Origin: Ruminococcaceae bacterium UBA5406 | GTDB taxonomy: Bacteria > Bacillota > Clostridia > Oscillospirales > Acutalibacteraceae | NCBI GenBank assembly: GCA_002407675.1 | Contig: DHNW01000024.1 | Span: forward strand, 109,457-173,456 | Length of the DNA: 64,000 nucleotides | Direction of reading: 5' to 3' | In this document: in pieces, positions 44,758 to 52,460 of the stretch | Numbering within the stretch: the stretch's first letter is position 1 | How the letters are laid out: every line of letters begins with the position of its first letter | Notes under the pieces: model-generated | The model's input: only the letters and a program-made list of their open reading frames with translations | What the model was told of the DNA's origin: nothing | The model's database searches: none | Made by a program: the position numbers and the translations under genes

Positions 44758-45777
44758 ATGACCTACGAGGAACTTTTAACCCGTGCAAAAAAAGGAATGG
44801 CTCCAAACTGCCGTGTCTGCCGACAATGCGACGGCATGGCCTGCCGGGGCGAAATACCGGGCGCCGGCGGCAAAGGAACCGGCGAAGCGTTTATCCGCAA
44901 TTTCCGGCAGCTTGCCAGCATCAAAATCAATATGGATCTCATTTATGAAGATCAGGGGCAGGACACGTCCGTGGAACTGTTCGGGCGGAAATTTGCCGCC
45001 CCGGTGTTCGCCGCTCCGATCAGCGGCCTGAGCCTGAACTACAACGGATACCTGAACGAACGCACTTACGCGGAAGCGCTGGTCCCCGGGTGCCTGGACG
45101 CGGGATGCGCTGCTTTTACCGGAGACGGCGCCCCGGACAATTTTCTGACGGATCCGCTGAAATCCGTAAAAGCGGCGGGAGGAGCCGCTGTCCCAACCGT
45201 GAAACCGTGGGACAGCGAGACCCTGCGCGCCAAAATGGATCTGGTAAAGCAAGCGGGTGCAATGGCCGTGGCAATGGACATTGACTCGGCCGGGCTTCCG
45301 CTTCTGGCGGCCGCAGGGAAACCGGTGCGCGCCAAAAGTGTGGCCGAGCTTTCTAGGATTGCCGCTTACGCGGAAAGGCCGTTTATTCTGAAAGGGATCA
45401 TGACTCCTGTCGGCGCGGTAAAAGCCATTGAATGCGGTGCCTACGGTATTGTCGTTTCCAACCACGGCGGGCGGGTAATTGATCAGACACCCGCAACGAT
45501 TGAAGTCCTGCCCGATATTAAAAGTGTCGTACGCGATAAGGTTAAAATTTTTATTGACGGCGGATTTCGAACGGGCGCCGACGTTTTTAAGGCGCTGGCG
45601 CTCGGTGCGGATGCCGTTCTGATCGGCAGGCCGTACGTGGTTGCCGCCTGCGGAGGCGGCCGGGAGGGCGTGACGCTTTACACCCGGAAAATCATTTCGG
45701 AGCTGAAAGGCACCATGAAAATGACCGGCTGCGCCTCGCTGGACGATATTACGCCCGACAAAGTAAGGATTCTCTGA
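44758..45777 (+). CDS. FMN-dependent alpha-hydroxy-acid dehydrogenase family protein
   Basis: A 339-residue TIM-barrel flavoprotein related to lactate oxidase, glycolate oxidase and type II IPP isomerase. VSNHGGRVIDQTPATIEVLP carries the catalytic His and Arg region, IFIDGGFRTGADVFKALALGADAV and IGRPYV bind FMN phosphate. An N-terminal stretch with five cysteines in ANCRVCRQCDGMAC-like spacing (about 18-29) could hold a metal or cluster, unlike classical oxidases. Anaerobic relatives probably pass electrons to another acceptor rather than oxygen. GGGGGAAA precedes the ATG. Confidence 0.88.
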   Translation: MTYEELLTRAKKGMAPNCRVCRQCDGMACRGEIPGAGGKGTGEAFIRNFRQLASIKINMDLIYEDQGQDTSVELFGRKFAAPVFAAPISGLSLNYNGYLNERTYAEALVPGCLDAGCAAFTGDGAPDNFLTDPLKSVKAAGGAAVPTVKPWDSETLRAKMDLVKQAGAMAVAMDIDSAGLPLLAAAGKPVRAKSVAELSRIAAYAERPFILKGIMTPVGAVKAIECGAYGIVVSNHGGRVIDQTPATIEVLPDIKSVVRDKVKIFIDGGFRTGADVFKALALGADAVLIGRPYVVAACGGGREGVTLYTRKIISELKGTMKMTGCASLDDITPDKVRIL

Positions 45778-45794
45778 ACCGTTCCGCGCAGGAT

Positions 45795-46304
45795 TTACCG
45801 TTCAGCCTGAACCAGCGCCCGATCGTAAGCAGCCTTTGTAACGGAATCAAAGCAAACCATCCGGACCGTTTTGACCGTCCGGTCACTCTGCAGAAATTCT
45901 AAAATGGCAGAAACGGCGATCCGCGCCGCGCGATCCAGCGGGAAGCGGTACACCCCCGTGCTGATGGAGGGAAACGCCACCGTTTTGCAGCCATGCTCGG
46001 AAGCGAGCCGGAGACAGGAAAGGTAACAGCTTTTCAACAGGCCGTCTTCCCCATGTCCCCCGCCCCGCCACACCGGGCCGGGCGTATGAATGATATACCG
46101 GGCCGAAAGGCGGTGCGCGCCCGTGATTTTCGCCTTTCCGGTCTCACAGCCGTGCAGTTTCCGGCATTCTTCCAGAAGGCCCGGGCCCGCGGCCCTGTGG
46201 ATCGCTCCGTCCACTCCCCCGCCGCCCAGCAGGGAGCAGTTGGCCGCATTGACAATGGCGTCGGCTTTCTGTTTCGTAAGGTCGCCTAAAACGATTTCCA
46301 GCAT
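45795..46304 (-). CDS. Macrodomain protein, ADP-ribose-processing
   Basis: A 169-residue single macrodomain. The ADP-ribose-binding NAANCSLLGGGGVDGAIH, the later GPVWRGGGHGE loop and FPSISTGVYRFPLDRAA match the YmdB/MacroD group, which removes the acetyl group of O-acetyl-ADP-ribose or ADP-ribose from acidic residues. ATG at 46304 is preferred because GGGAG lies nine bases upstream; the ATG three codons earlier abuts that site. The gene follows trxA on the same strand beyond a terminator. Confidence 0.93.
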   Translation of the reverse strand: MLEIVLGDLTKQKADAIVNAANCSLLGGGGVDGAIHRAAGPGLLEECRKLHGCETGKAKITGAHRLSARYIIHTPGPVWRGGGHGEDGLLKSCYLSCLRLASEHGCKTVAFPSISTGVYRFPLDRAARIAVSAILEFLQSDRTVKTVRMVCFDSVTKAAYDRALVQAER

Positions 46305-46338
46305 AATACCCATCTCCCGGCTTTGATTATAGCATCAG

Positions 46339-46379
46339 CAAAAAAATCCGCAAGGCGTAAAAGCCCCGCGGATTTTTTG
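46339..46379 (-). terminator. Terminator after trxA
   Basis: An 11-bp stem AAAAAATCCGC/GCGGATTTTTT with a 16-base loop carries A/T runs on both sides, so it can act in both directions. It lies just after the trxA stop on the minus strand. Confidence 0.8.
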
Positions 46380-46401
46380 CAGCCTGTCCTAAAAAACACG
46401 A

Positions 46402-46713
46402 TCAGTCCAGCATCGTCAGAATATCCTGCTTGCTGCGGACACCGACGGACGTCTGGGACGGCTGGCCGTTCCGGAAAACCATCAAAGTCGGGATGCTCAT
46501 CACATTATATTTTGCGGCAAGCTCCGGCTGTTCATCAACATTGATTTTGCCGACTTTGTAGCGGTCGTCGGATTCGTTGCCGATTTCATCTACAATCGGC
46601 GACACCATGCGGCAGGGGCCGCACCAGGATGCCCAAAAATCCACCAGGACCGGTTTATCCGAACTTAAAACCGCAGAATCGAAATTATCTTTTGTAATAG
46701 TTACAACAGCCAT
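46402..46713 (-). CDS. trxA: Thioredoxin
   Basis: A 103-residue thioredoxin with the active site WCGPC (Cys31 and Cys34), the VDFWASW strand and the cis-Pro motif SIPTLMVF. It reduces protein disulphides using thioredoxin reductase. GGAAGGAAG precedes the ATG at 46713; the longer frame is unsupported. Its promoter has a perfect TATAAT (46757-46762) but a poor -35, with a palindrome TGTGATAAAATCACA centred about 41 bases before the likely start. Confidence 0.95.
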   Translation of the reverse strand: MAVVTITKDNFDSAVLSSDKPVLVDFWASWCGPCRMVSPIVDEIGNESDDRYKVGKINVDEQPELAAKYNVMSIPTLMVFRNGQPSQTSVGVRSKQDILTMLD

Positions 46714-46783
46714 GTTTATTCTTCCTTCCGTATTAATATTGTTTTGCTGTGCTTTTATTATATCCAGCCGGATGCCATTTGTA

Positions 46784-46798
46784 TGTGATAAAATCACA
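46784..46798 (-). promoter_or_regulatory. Palindrome at an activator position upstream of trxA
   Basis: TGTGATAAAATCACA is a perfect six-bp inverted repeat about a three-base centre. With the -10 at 46757-46762, its centre falls near -41, the place where Crp/Fnr-type activators contact polymerase. The regulator is unknown. Confidence 0.5.
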
Positions 46799-46841
46799 AA
46801 AGAAATTATATTTTTAAAATTCGAAACAAATGTCCCGCTCC

Positions 46842-46898
46842 TTGACAAGAAAAAACGTCCATGTTATAGTATCTCTATCTAGGAATACTATAACATGG
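46842..46898 (+). promoter_or_regulatory. Promoter and operator of the trmB-lysA operon
   Basis: TTGACA (46842-46847) and TATAGT (46865-46870) are spaced by 17 bases. A perfect 14-bp inverted repeat, CCATGTTATAGTAT (46859-46872) and its complement (46885-46898) around 12 bases, covers the -10 and start point. It probably binds the TrmB-type regulator encoded next. Confidence 0.8.
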
Positions 46899-46960
46899 TT
46901 CCCGCCTTGGGCAGAGAAACCTATGAATGGAACCTGCCGTATGGGAAGAAGGGAAAACGG

Positions 46961-47662
46961 ATGGACGCCGTACCGCTTTTGATGAGCTTTGGGCTGACAA
47001 GCCAGGAAGCTAAAATTTACTGCGCTCTTTCTGCCGAAGGAGAACTGACCGGCTATGAAACGGCAAAACGGACCGGAATCTCCCGCTCCAACATTTACAC
47101 CGCGCTGGCCGGCCTGGTTGAAAAAGGGGCCGCCTGCCTCTGCGAAGGGACTTCCACGCGCTATTCCGCCACACCGGTGGAAGAATTCTGCGGCGGAAAG
47201 ATTGCCGCCCTGAAAAAAAAACGGGACACGCTGGTGAAAATTATGCCGGAGCGCAGGAAAGATACCGGCGGATACCTGACGGTTACGGGCGAAACAAACA
47301 TCATGGCCAAAATGAACGCCATGATCCTCGGCGCACGGAAACGGATTTATGCGTCCATGTCCGCCGGAATCCTCCGGCGCATCCTCCCGCAGCTGGCCGG
47401 CGCGGCGGAACGGGGGCTGAAAGTCGTGTTGATTACGGAAAAGCCGTTCGAGATGGAAAAAGCCATTGTATACCATGCGGAAAAAAAGCGGCGGCAAATC
47501 CGGCTGATTGTGGACTCGGACTGCGTGCTGACCGGTGATATTGACGAAGGCGAAAATTCCACCTGCCTGTATTCCAAGAAAAAAAATCTGGTTGATCTTT
47601 TTAAGGAAAATTTAAAGAACGAGATCCAATTAATCCAATTGACGGAAGGGGAAAAAGGTTGA
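46961..47662 (+). CDS. TrmB-family transcriptional regulator
   Basis: A 233-residue regulator. The N-terminal winged helix (about 1-75) contains FGLTSQEAKIYCAL, then GYETAKRTGISRSNIYTALAGL as the recognition helix region. The C-terminal part (about 95-230) resembles the PLD-like effector domain of TrmB/TrmBL proteins, with ARKRIYASMSAGILRRILP. TrmB proteins usually bind sugars; here the linked gene suggests an amino-acid or related ligand. The start at 46961 follows AAGGGA. Its stop overlaps the lysA-like start (TGATG), so regulation by its own promoter palindrome would include the decarboxylase. Confidence 0.87.
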   Translation: MDAVPLLMSFGLTSQEAKIYCALSAEGELTGYETAKRTGISRSNIYTALAGLVEKGAACLCEGTSTRYSATPVEEFCGGKIAALKKKRDTLVKIMPERRKDTGGYLTVTGETNIMAKMNAMILGARKRIYASMSAGILRRILPQLAGAAERGLKVVLITEKPFEMEKAIVYHAEKKRRQIRLIVDSDCVLTGDIDEGENSTCLYSKKKNLVDLFKENLKNEIQLIQLTEGEKG

Positions 47663-48936
47663 TGAAAAAGCCGTTTGTTTCACCGGAGCAGCTAAAAGTA
47701 ATTGCCAGAAAATATCCGACTCCCTTTTACCTGTATGACGAAAAAGGGATCCGGGAAAACGCCCGGAAAGTCCGCAAAGCATTTGCCTGGAACCGTGGGT
47801 ACCGGGAATTCTTCGCAGTAAAGGCGACACCGAACCCGTACATTTTGCAGATCATGAAAGAAGAAGGCTGCGGCACAGACTGTTCTTCCCTGACCGAGCT
47901 GATGCTTTCGGACGCGGCCGGCTTCAGGGGAAAGGACATCATGTTTTCTTCTAACATGACGCCGGACGCCGATTTCCGGCTGGCGCGGAAACTGGGCGCC
48001 GTCATCAACCTGGATGATTTTACGCATATTGAAATTCTGAACCGGCTGTGCGGGATTCCGGAAACCATTTGCTGCCGCTACAATCCGGGCGGAGTTTTTC
48101 AGGCCAGCAACGCCATTATGGACAATCCCGGAGAATCAAAATACGGGTTCACCCGCCCGCAGCTGACCGAGGGCTTTAAGAGGCTCCAGCAGCTGGGAGC
48201 AAAACAGTTCGGGCTGCACGCGTTTCTCGCCAGCAATACAACGGGCAATGAATATTACCCGGAACTGGCGAAAATCCTGTTTCAGACGGCGGCGGAACTG
48301 CACCGGGAAACGGGCGCGCACATTGCGTTTATCAATCTTTCCGGAGGCGTGGGGGTTGCCTACCGGCCGGAGCAGAAACCGGCGGATATCCTGAAAATCG
48401 GCCGCGAAGTCCAGAAAGTGTACGACGAAATTCTCGTCCCGGAAGGGATGGGCGACGTGGCCCTTTACACCGAGATGGGCCGGTTCATGCTGGGCCCTTA
48501 CGGCTGCCTGGCGGCAACGGCAATCCGTGAAAAACATATTTACAAGGAATACATCGGGCTGGACGCCTGTGCGGCGAACCTGATGCGGCCTGCTATGTAC
48601 GGCGCTTACCACCACATTACAGTATCCGGAAAAGAGGACTGGCCCTGCGACCATAAATACGACATTGTAGGCGGCCTGTGCGAAAATAACGATAAATTCG
48701 CCATTGACCGCATGCTCCCCAAAATCGACATGGGAGATCTCATTGTAATCCATGATACGGGGGCGCACGGCCACTCTATGGGCTACAACTACAACGGGAA
48801 ACTGCGTTCGGCCGAAATTCTGCTGAAAGAGGACGGCAGCACCCAGCTCATCCGGCGCGCGGAAACCCCGGCGGACTACTTTGCAACGCTGGATTACCCC
48901 GGCCTGCCGAAAGGGGACTCTCATGCCGGCAAATAA
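47662..48936 (+). CDS. lysA: Diaminopimelate decarboxylase-like enzyme
   Basis: A 424-residue PLP-dependent fold-III decarboxylase. The PLP Lys lies in FFAVKATPNP, the pocket in GLHAFLASN, the phosphate-binding loop in NLSGGVGVAY, and TEMGRFMLGPYG, DACAANLMRPAMY and GGLCENNDKF follow the order found in LysA. The CENND box replaces the more common CESGD, so the substrate may be meso-diaminopimelate or a related diacid; lysine synthesis is the default. ATG at 47662 overlaps the trmB stop. It overlaps the next small gene by 14 bases. Confidence 0.88.
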   Translation: MKKPFVSPEQLKVIARKYPTPFYLYDEKGIRENARKVRKAFAWNRGYREFFAVKATPNPYILQIMKEEGCGTDCSSLTELMLSDAAGFRGKDIMFSSNMTPDADFRLARKLGAVINLDDFTHIEILNRLCGIPETICCRYNPGGVFQASNAIMDNPGESKYGFTRPQLTEGFKRLQQLGAKQFGLHAFLASNTTGNEYYPELAKILFQTAAELHRETGAHIAFINLSGGVGVAYRPEQKPADILKIGREVQKVYDEILVPEGMGDVALYTEMGRFMLGPYGCLAATAIREKHIYKEYIGLDACAANLMRPAMYGAYHHITVSGKEDWPCDHKYDIVGGLCENNDKFAIDRMLPKIDMGDLIVIHDTGAHGHSMGYNYNGKLRSAEILLKEDGSTQLIRRAETPADYFATLDYPGLPKGDSHAGK

Positions 48937-49216
48937 CAAGCGCGGACCCGAAGAAAAAAGACGGCGCTCTGTGTTTCTGCTGCGGATTGCCGCCGTACTG
49001 GCAGCCCTTGTTTCCGCCGAAGAGATGATTCCCTATCTGGTTTTGAAAATTCAGGAACAAAACGGGGCCAAAGCGGATCCTGCCACCGCCCTGACCGCCC
49101 GGCAGAACGCTGCGCAGGCCGGCCAGCATCTGGCAACCGGCATTATCTGCCTGCTGCTGTGCGCCGCGGCCCTGATTGCCGCTCATTTTATGAAAACGAA
49201 AAACAAGGAACCATAA
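48923..49216 (+). CDS. Small two-helix membrane protein
   Basis: A 97-residue protein of unknown function. A basic N-terminus (RGPEEKRRRS) leads to one hydrophobic segment (about 17-36), then a polar middle with LTARQNAAQAGQH, then a second hydrophobic segment (about 70-90) and a KTKNKEP tail. Both ends are likely cytoplasmic. AAAGGGGA precedes the ATG. It overlaps the lysA-like gene and ends at a terminator, so it belongs to the TrmB-controlled operon. Confidence 0.75.
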   Translation: MPANNKRGPEEKRRRSVFLLRIAAVLAALVSAEEMIPYLVLKIQEQNGAKADPATALTARQNAAQAGQHLATGIICLLLCAAALIAAHFMKTKNKEP

Positions 49217-49228
49217 CGGCCGGTAAAA

Positions 49229-49275
49229 ACACCCTGAAAGGCTGAACTGCCATTCAGGGTGTTCTTTATTTTATT
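49229..49275 (+). terminator. Terminator of the trmB-lysA operon
   Basis: A ten-bp stem ACACCCTGAA/TTCAGGGTGT with a 14-base loop is followed by TCTTTATTTTATTT. Confidence 0.88.
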
Positions 49276-49376
49276 TCCCGTGCCGCGCGCCAAACCGAAT
49301 GGGTATTCCCGGAAAAAACGGAACATATATTTGCTACGGAGCAGCCATTCAAATTTCATGGAAAGGCGTGGTATTC

Positions 49377-50657
49377 TTGTTCCTTTACACCGTAAGGCCG
49401 GGGGACAGCCTCTATTCAATCACGCGGACCTTCAACACCACCGAACAGCCGGTCATCGACGGCAACCAGCTGAGAAACCCCGGCCAGCTGGTAATCGGCC
49501 AGTCCCTTGTAATCCCCGTGGAAAACGTCCGCCACACTGTGGCGCCGGGGGAAACCCTCAGCGGAATCTCCCGGCTTTATCAAATTCCCGCCGACGCAAT
49601 CTTGCAGGCAAATCCCGAAATTACCAATCCATCGTTTCTCCGGGCCGGGCAGATTCTTATAATTCCATCCCCAATGAAAATTCTGGGGACGAAACGGGTG
49701 AACGGATACGCTTTCCCCTCGGTCAACCTCGACACCCTGAAAAAAGTTCTGCCGTGGCTCACCTACTGCAGTATCTTCAGCTACCGGGTCAGCCCGGACG
49801 GCTCCCTGGACAGCATTGCAGACGAACCCGCCATCCGCACAGCACGCGGCGGCAGCACCGCACCCATTATGGTCATCACCAACATCCGGGCCGAGGGAGG
49901 ATTCAGCAGCGATCTGGCCCAGTCCGTTCTTTCCAGCGACGCCGTGCAGAACCTGCTGCTGGACAATATCCTCCGTATCCTCAAAGAAAAGGGATACATC
50001 GGGCTTAATATTGATTTTGAATATGTATACCCGCAGGACAGGCAGGCATACAACAATTTCGTTCAAAAAGCAGCCGCCATCCTGCACCCGGCCGGGTATA
50101 TTCTGACCACTTCCCTTGCACCCAAAACAAGCGCGGGGCAGCGCGGGCTGCTGTATGAAGCACACGATTACCCGGTGCACGGAAAGACCGTTGATTTTGT
50201 CGTCCTCATGACCTACGAATGGGGATATACTTACGGGCCTGCCCGGCCGGTTGCCCCTTTAAACCTTGTGGAACAGGTCATCCGGTATGCCGTTTCAGTT
50301 ATACCCCCCGAAAAAATACTGATGGGAATTCCCAATTACGGCTATGACTGGACGCTTCCGTTCGTCCGCGGAACAGCTGCAAAACCCCTTACAAACCCGG
50401 GTGCGGTGGAGCTGGCCGCCCGTGTGGGCGCACGGATCCTGTTCGACGAAAAGGCGCAGTCGCCGCACTTCAGCTACTACAGCAACGGGAAAAGGCACGA
50501 AGTGTGGTTTGAGGACGGGCGGAGCATCAACGCCAAGCTGCGGCTTGCAGACCGGTACGGCCTGGGAGGCGTGAGCTACTGGACTGTCAACAGTTATTTT
50601 GCGCAGAACTGGCTGGTGATGGATTCCCTGTACCGTGTCAAAAAAGTAATCGGATAG
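49377..50657 (+). CDS. LysM-GH18 glycosidase, spore-cortex type
   Basis: A 426-residue protein with two LysM modules (about 2-46 and 50-96, TVRPGDSLYSI and TVAPGETLSGI) followed by a GH18 barrel. The catalytic segment GLNIDFEYVYP has Asp213 and Glu215, and VVLMTYEWGY is the product-end motif. This layout matches SleL/YaaH enzymes that trim spore cortex during germination. There is no signal peptide, as in those proteins. The start is uncertain: a TTG at 49377 with AAAGG ten bases upstream begins right at the LysM module, whereas the open frame extends to 49299. Confidence 0.88.
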   Translation: MFLYTVRPGDSLYSITRTFNTTEQPVIDGNQLRNPGQLVIGQSLVIPVENVRHTVAPGETLSGISRLYQIPADAILQANPEITNPSFLRAGQILIIPSPMKILGTKRVNGYAFPSVNLDTLKKVLPWLTYCSIFSYRVSPDGSLDSIADEPAIRTARGGSTAPIMVITNIRAEGGFSSDLAQSVLSSDAVQNLLLDNILRILKEKGYIGLNIDFEYVYPQDRQAYNNFVQKAAAILHPAGYILTTSLAPKTSAGQRGLLYEAHDYPVHGKTVDFVVLMTYEWGYTYGPARPVAPLNLVEQVIRYAVSVIPPEKILMGIPNYGYDWTLPFVRGTAAKPLTNPGAVELAARVGARILFDEKAQSPHFSYYSNGKRHEVWFEDGRSINAKLRLADRYGLGGVSYWTVNSYFAQNWLVMDSLYRVKKVIG

Positions 50658-50668
50658 CGGCCCGGGCC

Positions 50669-51499
50669 CTATTCCCCGGAAAGGGCAAATTTTTCGATTG
50701 CATAGGCCAGACCGTCTTCATCGTTTGTGCCGGTGATAAAATCCGCCGCCGAGCGCACCCAGCCGGCGGAATTTCCCATAGCAACCGACCACCCTGCATA
50801 CAGCAGCATGCGCACGTCGTTGCCGCTGTCACCCACCGCCATAACCTGCGAAGGACTGATGCAAAGGTTGGTGCAAAGGTATTTCAGCGCAGTCCCTTTG
50901 CTGCACGACGCGGCATTCACTTCAATATTTTCTGTCCCGGAAGCCGAAACGGAATACTCTTTCATGGATCTCAGGCGCTCCCGTATTTCGGTGCGGAATT
51001 CATCCGGAATATACGGGACATTGACTTTTTCCAGCGGAATATTCCCGGAAGCGATAAAGCCGGGCAGATTATCCACAAATTCCTGCGACCGCATGATGTA
51101 GTCATGAACGCGAGGCGGAACGCCCGTCTTTTCGAGGCGCTGAAGCGCCGCACGGTCTGAAAACGACTTTCCATCGCGGTAGGCTTCGGTAAAAAGTCCA
51201 TAATCCGCAAAGAAACGGAGAATCCGGTTGGATTCTTCCATCGTCATCCAATCCGTATAAAGAGTGGAATGATCCCGCAGGTCGATCAGCGAAGCGCCGT
51301 TGGAAGTGATGGCATACCGCACGCCCGGTATGGAAATAGGTTCCTGGGGAAGCATTTTGGCGACGCGGCCCGTTGCGGGGACGAGAAAGATCCCCCGTTC
51401 CACCGCTTTCTGCATGGCCATCATCGTCCGTTTTGAAACCGTTCCGTCTGATTTGAGGGCCGTTCCGTCCATATCCACGGCAATCAGTTTAATGATCAT
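50669..51499 (-). CDS. Cof-type HAD-IIB phosphatase
   Basis: A 276-residue HAD hydrolase of the Cof/YidA group. Motif I LIAVDMDGTAL, motif II TSNGAS, the C2B cap in the middle, and the C-terminal MAVGDSGNDVRML with KGTALKYL are intact. Substrates in this group are sugar phosphates or flavin nucleotides; not determined here. ATG at 51499 is preceded by AGAGGCGGTG and overlaps the flavodoxin-like gene by 11 bases. Confidence 0.92.
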   Translation of the reverse strand: MIIKLIAVDMDGTALKSDGTVSKRTMMAMQKAVERGIFLVPATGRVAKMLPQEPISIPGVRYAITSNGASLIDLRDHSTLYTDWMTMEESNRILRFFADYGLFTEAYRDGKSFSDRAALQRLEKTGVPPRVHDYIMRSQEFVDNLPGFIASGNIPLEKVNVPYIPDEFRTEIRERLRSMKEYSVSASGTENIEVNAASCSKGTALKYLCTNLCISPSQVMAVGDSGNDVRMLLYAGWSVAMGNSAGWVRSAADFITGTNDEDGLAYAIEKFALSGE

Positions 51500-52049
51500 C
51501 CGGCACCGCCTCTTCTGTACCGGAAGACGAACCGCTCCGATTAATTTTTTCCGCAAAAGCCGTTATTTTTTCTTCGGAAACCGTTATAAAATCCGTTTTC
51601 CCGTCCGGAACCGGAATTCCGTTCGACAGTGCGTATTTTTTAGCCAGATGCCGATCAAGCAGCCTCTCCAAAAAATTCAGCTTCGTAAAATAAAACGCTC
51701 CCCCTAAAGCCGAGACCGGATCGGCGTGGCGGATCAGGCTGGGCGTAAAATTCCGGGAAAGGTATTCCTTTTCATCCTGTTTGCTGTCTGAAAAGCAGGC
51801 AAAAAAAATCCCCAAAGGCTTTTGCAGCAAAAGATCCCCGTATTTTGCGCAAAAATCTTTTATTTCTTTCAGGACAGAACATCCATAAATACAACTCCCG
51901 ATGATAATCCGGTCATACGCCGCGGGGCTGGGTACCGGGCCGCTCTTCAGATTGAACACGTCGGCGCGTCCATCAAGTTTTTCCGCAATTCTGCGGGCAC
52001 ACTGCTCTGCCGTGCCGTGGACCGTTGCATAAACAATTAAAGTCGTCAA
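51489..52049 (-). CDS. Flavodoxin-domain protein, HemG-like
   Basis: A 186-residue flavodoxin-fold protein. LIVYATVHGTAEQCARRIAEKL has the FMN-phosphate T/S-rich loop (VHGTAEQ), and IIIGSCIYG is the second FMN loop. The arrangement recalls flavodoxin-like protoporphyrinogen oxidase and related anaerobe proteins, though heme synthesis cannot be deduced. The C-terminus is polar. It overlaps the Cof-type phosphatase gene downstream and is probably co-transcribed with it. Confidence 0.85.
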   Translation of the reverse strand: MTTLIVYATVHGTAEQCARRIAEKLDGRADVFNLKSGPVPSPAAYDRIIIGSCIYGCSVLKEIKDFCAKYGDLLLQKPLGIFFACFSDSKQDEKEYLSRNFTPSLIRHADPVSALGGAFYFTKLNFLERLLDRHLAKKYALSNGIPVPDGKTDFITVSEEKITAFAEKINRSGSSSGTEEAVPDDH

Positions 52050-52184
52050 TTTCTTTCACCTTTGTCTGTATCGAAGTTTACAGCAAAAAATGGAATGGAT
52101 ATGTGCAGCAAAACTGCATAATCTATTTGCGGCAGAGAAAATATTATTTCTCGCTTAAAATATTCAAAGATATTTTCCCTGTTA

Positions 52185-52216
52185 GGGCAGGCTGAAAGCC
52201 TGCCCGGTCTTTTTTT
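52185..52216 (+). terminator. Orphan plus-strand terminator
   Basis: GGGCAGGC pairs perfectly with GCCTGCCC around a TGAAA loop and is followed by GGTC and seven T residues. No plus-strand gene precedes it; the nearest upstream genes are on the minus strand. Confidence 0.85.
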
Positions 52217-52298
52217 ATCCGGAATGTTTGGAAAGCCGCAGCGAAATTTTCCGGAAGAACCGGCGGCCTGCATTATGTTGAAAAATATAATTCATTAT

Positions 52299-52327
52299 TT
52301 TACAACCCGCCCAAACCGTGCTATACT
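52299..52327 (+). promoter_or_regulatory. Promoter of the DMT transporter gene
   Basis: TTTACA (52299-52304) and TATACT (52322-52327) are spaced by 17 bases. The leader would be about 125 nt. Confidence 0.7.
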
Positions 52328-52460
52328 GGAAAACGCTGTGTGCCCCCGCAGAAATCATAGCTGCTGCCCTTCTGTTTTATGATTTTATCACCACTTTATT
52401 ACTCCACCTTATCATCTTTCCGTCATTATTAATTACATAAACATAGGAGAAGATTTCAAA

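Larger units (their letters stand above)
52050..52460. other. Intergenic region with an orphan terminator and DMT promoter
   Basis: About 410 bases without a convincing gene. They hold a plus-strand terminator (52185-52216) with no recognisable gene before it, and a TTTACA-17-TATACT promoter (52299-52327) for the DMT transporter. A short untranslated RNA ending at the terminator is possible. Confidence 0.6.

Noticed and set aside
46841..46900. Perfect inverted repeat as a terminator for trxA or an upstream gene
   Set aside because: No T-run follows on either strand and it overlaps a good promoter, so an operator is more likely.
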